This document shows, one piece after another, positions 60,573 through 64,000 of a stretch of DNA of 64,000 bases; position 1 is the first letter of the stretch; each line of letters begins with the position of its first letter. The notes below the pieces were generated by a model, which had not been told where the DNA came from, ran no database searches, and saw only the letters and a list, made by a program, of their open reading frames with translations. Source of the DNA: Bacillota bacterium (GTDB lineage: Bacteria; Bacillota; Clostridia; Oscillospirales; Oscillospiraceae); assembly GCA_030529825.1 (NCBI GenBank), contig JAUMWD010000001.1, positions 38,935 to 102,934 on the forward strand, read 5' to 3'. The position numbers and the translations under genes were made by a program.

Positions 60573-61481
60573 TCACGGCAGCATTTTTATTCCTTTTACC
60601 ATAAGCATCAAACCCATGGTGATAATCAGAATCGTGCTCGCCTTGAGAATGTATTTATTATATTTTCTCGTAACTGCATCACCGATGAGACCGAACAGCA
60701 GCATAAACACACAGGTTCCCAGTCCAAATACCAGCATTGTTTCCGCACCCTTTAACGAAGAACCTGCGGAGGCGGCAACAAACCACATGGATGACAGCAT
60801 GCCGCAGGGCATGATACCTGTGAGCAAACCGATAACAAACGGTGTTCCTCTGAAGCTGCAGGGTGATGCGAGCCCCGGGCGAATCTTTCGAAGAAGCGGC
60901 ACTCCCCACATCTGAAGTCCGATCAGAACGACAAGTCCGCCTGCTATTATAAACACGGCACATTTCGTGTTCAGGCTGAAGCTCATGAAGCTTCCCACGG
61001 CTCCGAAGATGAAGCCTGCCACCGAATAGCCGATAAGTCTGCCGCCGTTATAGGCAAGAGCGTTGTGCTGAGTCAGCATAATGCCACCGCACATTCCGAT
61101 GCAATGCACTCCGCCGAGAAGGCCCGTTATAAATACGAGCTTCATGGTCATGCCCTCTGCGGCAGTTGGGACATTAACAGCGCCCGTGAGATAAGTGAGT
61201 ATGAAATAGAGCGCTGCAATGACTAGAAGACCGATAAAGTCCGACAGCAGATTCTGCCTGCCCTTTCCCACGGGAAATCCCATCTTGCCGAGAAGGGCAT
61301 CTATCTCCTGCTCTCTGATTTTCTCACTGTCATATTCAGCGGTAATTTCGCTTTTGATATAGCTTGTTTTAACCTGTCCTATACCGTCAGTCCGTGACAA
61401 GCGCTGAGAGATATCAAATGTGCAGTTGGGACAAATGATGCCGTCTAACTTTTTGCAATAAGTTTCCATAGCTGTTTTCAC
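60573..61481 (-). CDS. HMA-domain/TauE-SafE-type membrane protein fusion
   Basis: 302 residues. Residues 1 to about 70 form a heavy-metal-associated domain with CPNC as the metal motif (GIICPNCTFDISQRL). About six to seven helices follow, with GGVHCIGMCGGIM and GIMPCGMLSSMWF, each placing cysteines or histidine inside the membrane, as in the TauE/SafE or DsbD-like proteins linked to copper handling. It lies five bases after the small HMA gene on the same strand and probably works with the P-type ATPase. Transport of copper or of reducing power are both possible. Confidence 0.82.
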   Translation of the reverse strand: MKTAMETYCKKLDGIICPNCTFDISQRLSRTDGIGQVKTSYIKSEITAEYDSEKIREQEIDALLGKMGFPVGKGRQNLLSDFIGLLVIAALYFILTYLTGAVNVPTAAEGMTMKLVFITGLLGGVHCIGMCGGIMLTQHNALAYNGGRLIGYSVAGFIFGAVGSFMSFSLNTKCAVFIIAGGLVVLIGLQMWGVPLLRKIRPGLASPCSFRGTPFVIGLLTGIMPCGMLSSMWFVAASAGSSLKGAETMLVFGLGTCVFMLLFGLIGDAVTRKYNKYILKASTILIITMGLMLMVKGIKMLP

Positions 61482-61486
61482 CGCCT

Positions 61487-61759
61487 TTATCTGTCAAAGA
61501 GATGAGAAAGCTTTGCCATTAGCATATCCGCGACAGAAGGTCTTCTGTTAAAGGGCGGATATCCCGCCTCGGTAAGTGTTGCAAATATTTCTTCCTCGTT
61601 AACGATTGCAGGGTCAAATTTAACAGTAACAAGGGATTTGAAATACTCCACATCTGCGTCAATTACGCCCCTCTTTTGTAAAAGAGCGGATATGATTATC
61701 TCAGGGCATTGCACGCAGTAAATTCCCTTTACATAGGTTTTGAGAAGCTTTTCTTCCAC
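61487..61759 (-). CDS. Small heavy-metal-associated (HMA) domain protein
   Basis: 90 residues beginning with GTG at 61759, inside the 3' end of the ATPase gene, eleven bases after AAAGGAG. The single HMA fold is clear: KGIYCVQCPEIIISALL with CVQC, then VTVKFDPAIVNEEEIFATLTEAGY. The C-terminal 25 residues are basic. Such proteins carry Cu(I) to the P-type ATPase or act as its detached metal sensor. The 31-base overlap with the ATPase gene means its synthesis is coupled to it. Confidence 0.78.
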   Translation of the reverse strand: MEEKLLKTYVKGIYCVQCPEIIISALLQKRGVIDADVEYFKSLVTVKFDPAIVNEEEIFATLTEAGYPPFNRRPSVADMLMAKLSHLFDR

Positions 61760-64000
61760 TTTTTCTTTTGCTCCTTTTTGCCGAAGTTTTGCAGCTTCAG
61801 CGAATTCATAAGAACGCCTATTGAGCTGAGCGACATAGAAGTTGCGCAAATAGACGGATGCAAAACCCCTGCCGCCGCAACGGGTATACTTATTGCGTTG
61901 TAAAACAGCGCCCACTTAAGATTCTGATTTACGATTTTCATCGTCTGGCTTGATATTTCAAAAACATCGGGCAGCTTTTCCAGATTGCCCGAGGGCAAAA
62001 GAATGCCCGAGGACTCGATTGCAATATCCGAACCGTTACCCATGGCAACGGAGCAGTCCGCACCGGCAAGGGCAGGCGTGTCGTTTATTCCGTCGCCCAC
62101 CATGCAGATTGTTCTGCCCTCGGCCTTGAACTTGCGTATAATATCGGCTTTTTCAGTCGGGAGAACCCCCGACATAACATTTTCTATGCCTGCCTGTGCA
62201 GCTATTGCGCGGGCAGTGCTTTCGTTGTCGCCCGTCACAAGCCATACATCTTTTCCGCTTTCCTTAAGTCTGCTTATAACCTGGCGCGCTTCGGGCTTTA
62301 TAACATCCGCAACGCAAATGAGTCCCACTGCTTTTCCGTCAATGGAAACACATATTTCAGTCGCTTCTTTCTTTGGCAAAGAGGAAACATCCGCTCCGTT
62401 ATTTTTCATGAATTTCCTGTTTCCGCAGAGCATCTTTTTTCCGTTTATTATACAGCTTATTCCGAGACCGTGATGGTTTTCAAAGTCACAAACCTTTTCG
62501 GGCACAAACTCCGGTAAAGCCGATTTCGCATATTCAACAACCGCGTTTGCTACGGGATGGTCTGCAAGTATTTCTGCCGAGGCACATAAGCGCACTAGTT
62601 CGTTTTCGCTCCTGCCGTCAAGGACAATAAGCTCCGTTACCTCGGGATTGCCTTTTGTAATTGTGCCTGTCTTATCGAAAATAACCGTGTCCGTCTTGTG
62701 CGCGTTTTCGATGAATCTGCCCGAGCTGAATAGTATTCCGTTTTCGGCTGCGGTACCCGATGCGACCATAAGCGCAGTCGGAGTTGCAAGACCCAGTGCG
62801 CAGGGGCAGGCAACAGACAAGACATCGCAGCAGGTTAAAAGCGCCTTTTCGAGATTGCCCGGTTTAAGCAGCTTATACCAAAGCCCGAAAACTCCTGCCG
62901 CCGTGCCTATTACGGCAGGCACAAACCAGCCGGCAACACGGTCGGCAAACTTCTGAACGGGTGCCTTTTCACATTGAGCGCGCCTTACCGCAGACACTAT
63001 CTGATGCAAAACAGACTGCTTTCCCAGACCCTGCGCAAGCACATTGACAGAGCCTGCTCTGCACAGACTTCCGCCGATAACGCGGTCGCCTGTTTGCTTA
63101 TCAACGGGCATACTTTCGCCCGTCAGCATAGATTCGTCAATCGAACAATTGCCTTCCGCAATGACACCGTCAACGGGGACTCTTTCTCCTGCACGTATAA
63201 GCACCTTGTCGTTAGGTACAATGTTCTCAATCGGTTTTTCGATAAACTCATTGCCCTCAAGCACCATTGCGGTTTTTGGCTGAAGATGCAGCAGCTTTCT
63301 GATTGAGGCGTTTGCCTCTCCCGATGCCATCTGCTCGATATACTTGCCGAACAGAATCAGCGACAGCAGAACTCCGTCGGAGCCGAAATATAGCGTGAAG
63401 TTGCTTTTTCTCGTAAATGTGATGTGCGAACTGTAAAGATATATGAGCGTTGAGGACAGGGATATCAGGGTATCCATACCGAAGGTTTTGTTTCGCAAAT
63501 CTCTCAAAGCGCCCTTGTAGAAATATCTGCCCGGGCCGAATTGAATAGCCGAAGCAATGGCAAATTGTGCCTTAGGATGCAGCTCCAACATCAGAAGTGA
63601 CGTGCCGGCAGCGGACTCGATGAGCGTTTTCAAAAGGTCCATTCTCTTTGTCAGTTCCTGGTCCTCGTCACCGCCACGGTTTTCTCCCGCAGATACGGTA
63701 TAGCCGAGATTGAGACACGCCTGAACAAGCTCTCTTGACTCAACTCCCACGGGCCAGAGATATACCGTTATGATGCCGTTTTCACAGACAGATACATCCT
63801 TTACCCCGTGGACTTCGCGAAGCTTTGTAACGAGCTCTGCCGAAGACACCTCCGAGCTTTCATCGGGTATCAGATCCTGCTCTTCAACGGGAACACGAAA
63901 GCCAGCTTTTTTGATATATGCGCTTATCATGGCAATGTCGGTTTCGCTTTCATTGTATGTAATACTTGCCGAGGATGCTGTGAAGTTAACCTGCGCACTC
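61729..64000 (-). CDS. copA: Heavy-metal (copper-type) P1B ATPase, 5' end outside the window
   Basis: At least 756 residues; the frame stays open to the window edge, so an ATG at 63930 is internal. The visible N terminus is the end of an HMA domain (ITYNESETDIAMISAYIKKAGF), then a second, cysteine-poor HMA-like unit. The pump core has TGES, the ion-path motif VACPCALG, phosphorylation site FDKTGTITKG, DHPVANAVVEYA and GDGINDTPAL. CPC points to Cu(I) or Ag(I) export. It heads a three-gene set with two further HMA-bearing proteins. Confidence 0.94.
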   Translation of the reverse strand, partial: SAQVNFTASSASITYNESETDIAMISAYIKKAGFRVPVEEQDLIPDESSEVSSAELVTKLREVHGVKDVSVCENGIITVYLWPVGVESRELVQACLNLGYTVSAGENRGGDEDQELTKRMDLLKTLIESAAGTSLLMLELHPKAQFAIASAIQFGPGRYFYKGALRDLRNKTFGMDTLISLSSTLIYLYSSHITFTRKSNFTLYFGSDGVLLSLILFGKYIEQMASGEANASIRKLLHLQPKTAMVLEGNEFIEKPIENIVPNDKVLIRAGERVPVDGVIAEGNCSIDESMLTGESMPVDKQTGDRVIGGSLCRAGSVNVLAQGLGKQSVLHQIVSAVRRAQCEKAPVQKFADRVAGWFVPAVIGTAAGVFGLWYKLLKPGNLEKALLTCCDVLSVACPCALGLATPTALMVASGTAAENGILFSSGRFIENAHKTDTVIFDKTGTITKGNPEVTELIVLDGRSENELVRLCASAEILADHPVANAVVEYAKSALPEFVPEKVCDFENHHGLGISCIINGKKMLCGNRKFMKNNGADVSSLPKKEATEICVSIDGKAVGLICVADVIKPEARQVISRLKESGKDVWLVTGDNESTARAIAAQAGIENVMSGVLPTEKADIIRKFKAEGRTICMVGDGINDTPALAGADCSVAMGNGSDIAIESSGILLPSGNLEKLPDVFEISSQTMKIVNQNLKWALFYNAISIPVAAAGVLHPSICATSMSLSSIGVLMNSLKLQNFGKKEQKKKWKKSFSKPM

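Noticed and set aside
61760..61915. Longer start for the small HMA gene
   Set aside because: The extra residues are an out-of-frame reading of the ATPase C terminus; the GTG at 61759 gives a normal HMA length.
63900..63930. Start codon of the P-type ATPase at 63930
   Set aside because: The frame remains open to the window edge and encodes the preceding part of an HMA domain, so this ATG is internal.

Overview
The window looks like chromosome of an anaerobic, Gram-positive Firmicute of class Clostridia, probably a gut Oscillospiraceae/Ruminococcaceae-type organism. The evidence is a class B sortase with its own small substrate, an LCP-family wall ligase, MurT, SecG, an A/V-type ATPase instead of a visible F-type enzyme, a T-box leader on thrS, an Rrf2-IscS-IscU set, and the Firmicutes orders gdpP-rplI-dnaB and tilS-hpt-ftsH. 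Promoters are mostly classical sigma-A type with 17-base spacers, and ribosome binding sites are strong, with frequent GTG and TTG starts. The genus cannot be fixed from sequence alone.

Layout. 1-5335: cell-surface genes (tyrosine-rich tail of a BY-kinase, a membrane nucleotide-sugar 4,6-dehydratase, an LCP protein, a 75-residue sortase substrate with its class B sortase, and galE). 5445-14386: housekeeping and transport singletons (YhhN, amidohydrolase plus EamA exporter, NSS transporter, GNAT, HAD and HD proteins, rlmD). 14387-16100: an AT-rich accessory pocket behind the 3' end of rlmD, carrying an EVE-HNH endonuclease and a DUF4304 protein separated by fragments of rlmD 3' ends. 16118-19434: a run of small enzymes and a membrane glycosyltransferase. 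19464-27860: secG, glmS, an orphan murT, an SLC45-like transporter, luxS-mtnN, a PHP phosphoesterase and an acyltransferase-like protein. 28103-36742: a complete nine-gene V-type ATPase operon whose rotor subunit keeps the sodium ligands known from Enterococcus hirae. 36785-38808: cupin, LUD protein and a remodelled sugar nucleotidyltransferase. 38861-49194: gdpP-rplI-dnaB-tilS-hpt-ftsH, ychF, and an AI-2E-family permease behind a riboswitch-like leader. 49213-51390: T-box and thrS. 52143-56194: an amino-acid ABC transporter operon with a DapF-fold racemase and a second solute-binding lipoprotein whose segments are circularly permuted. 56250-58489: the isc operon with apparent Rrf2 operators. 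59435-60560: tRNA-Leu(CAG) and the scar of a lost integrative element. 60573-64000: a copper-type P-ATPase with two HMA-containing partners; the ATPase runs off the window edge.

The items most likely to be new are the circularly permuted binding protein (52143-52925), the pseudoknot-plus-terminator leader at 47929-48038, the 21-residue predicted sortase-anchored peptide (3209-3436), the rlmD 3'-end capture site with a defence-type gene, and the integrative-element scar at tRNA-Leu. All assignments rest on reading motifs and sequence by eye. No database search or folding calculation was run.
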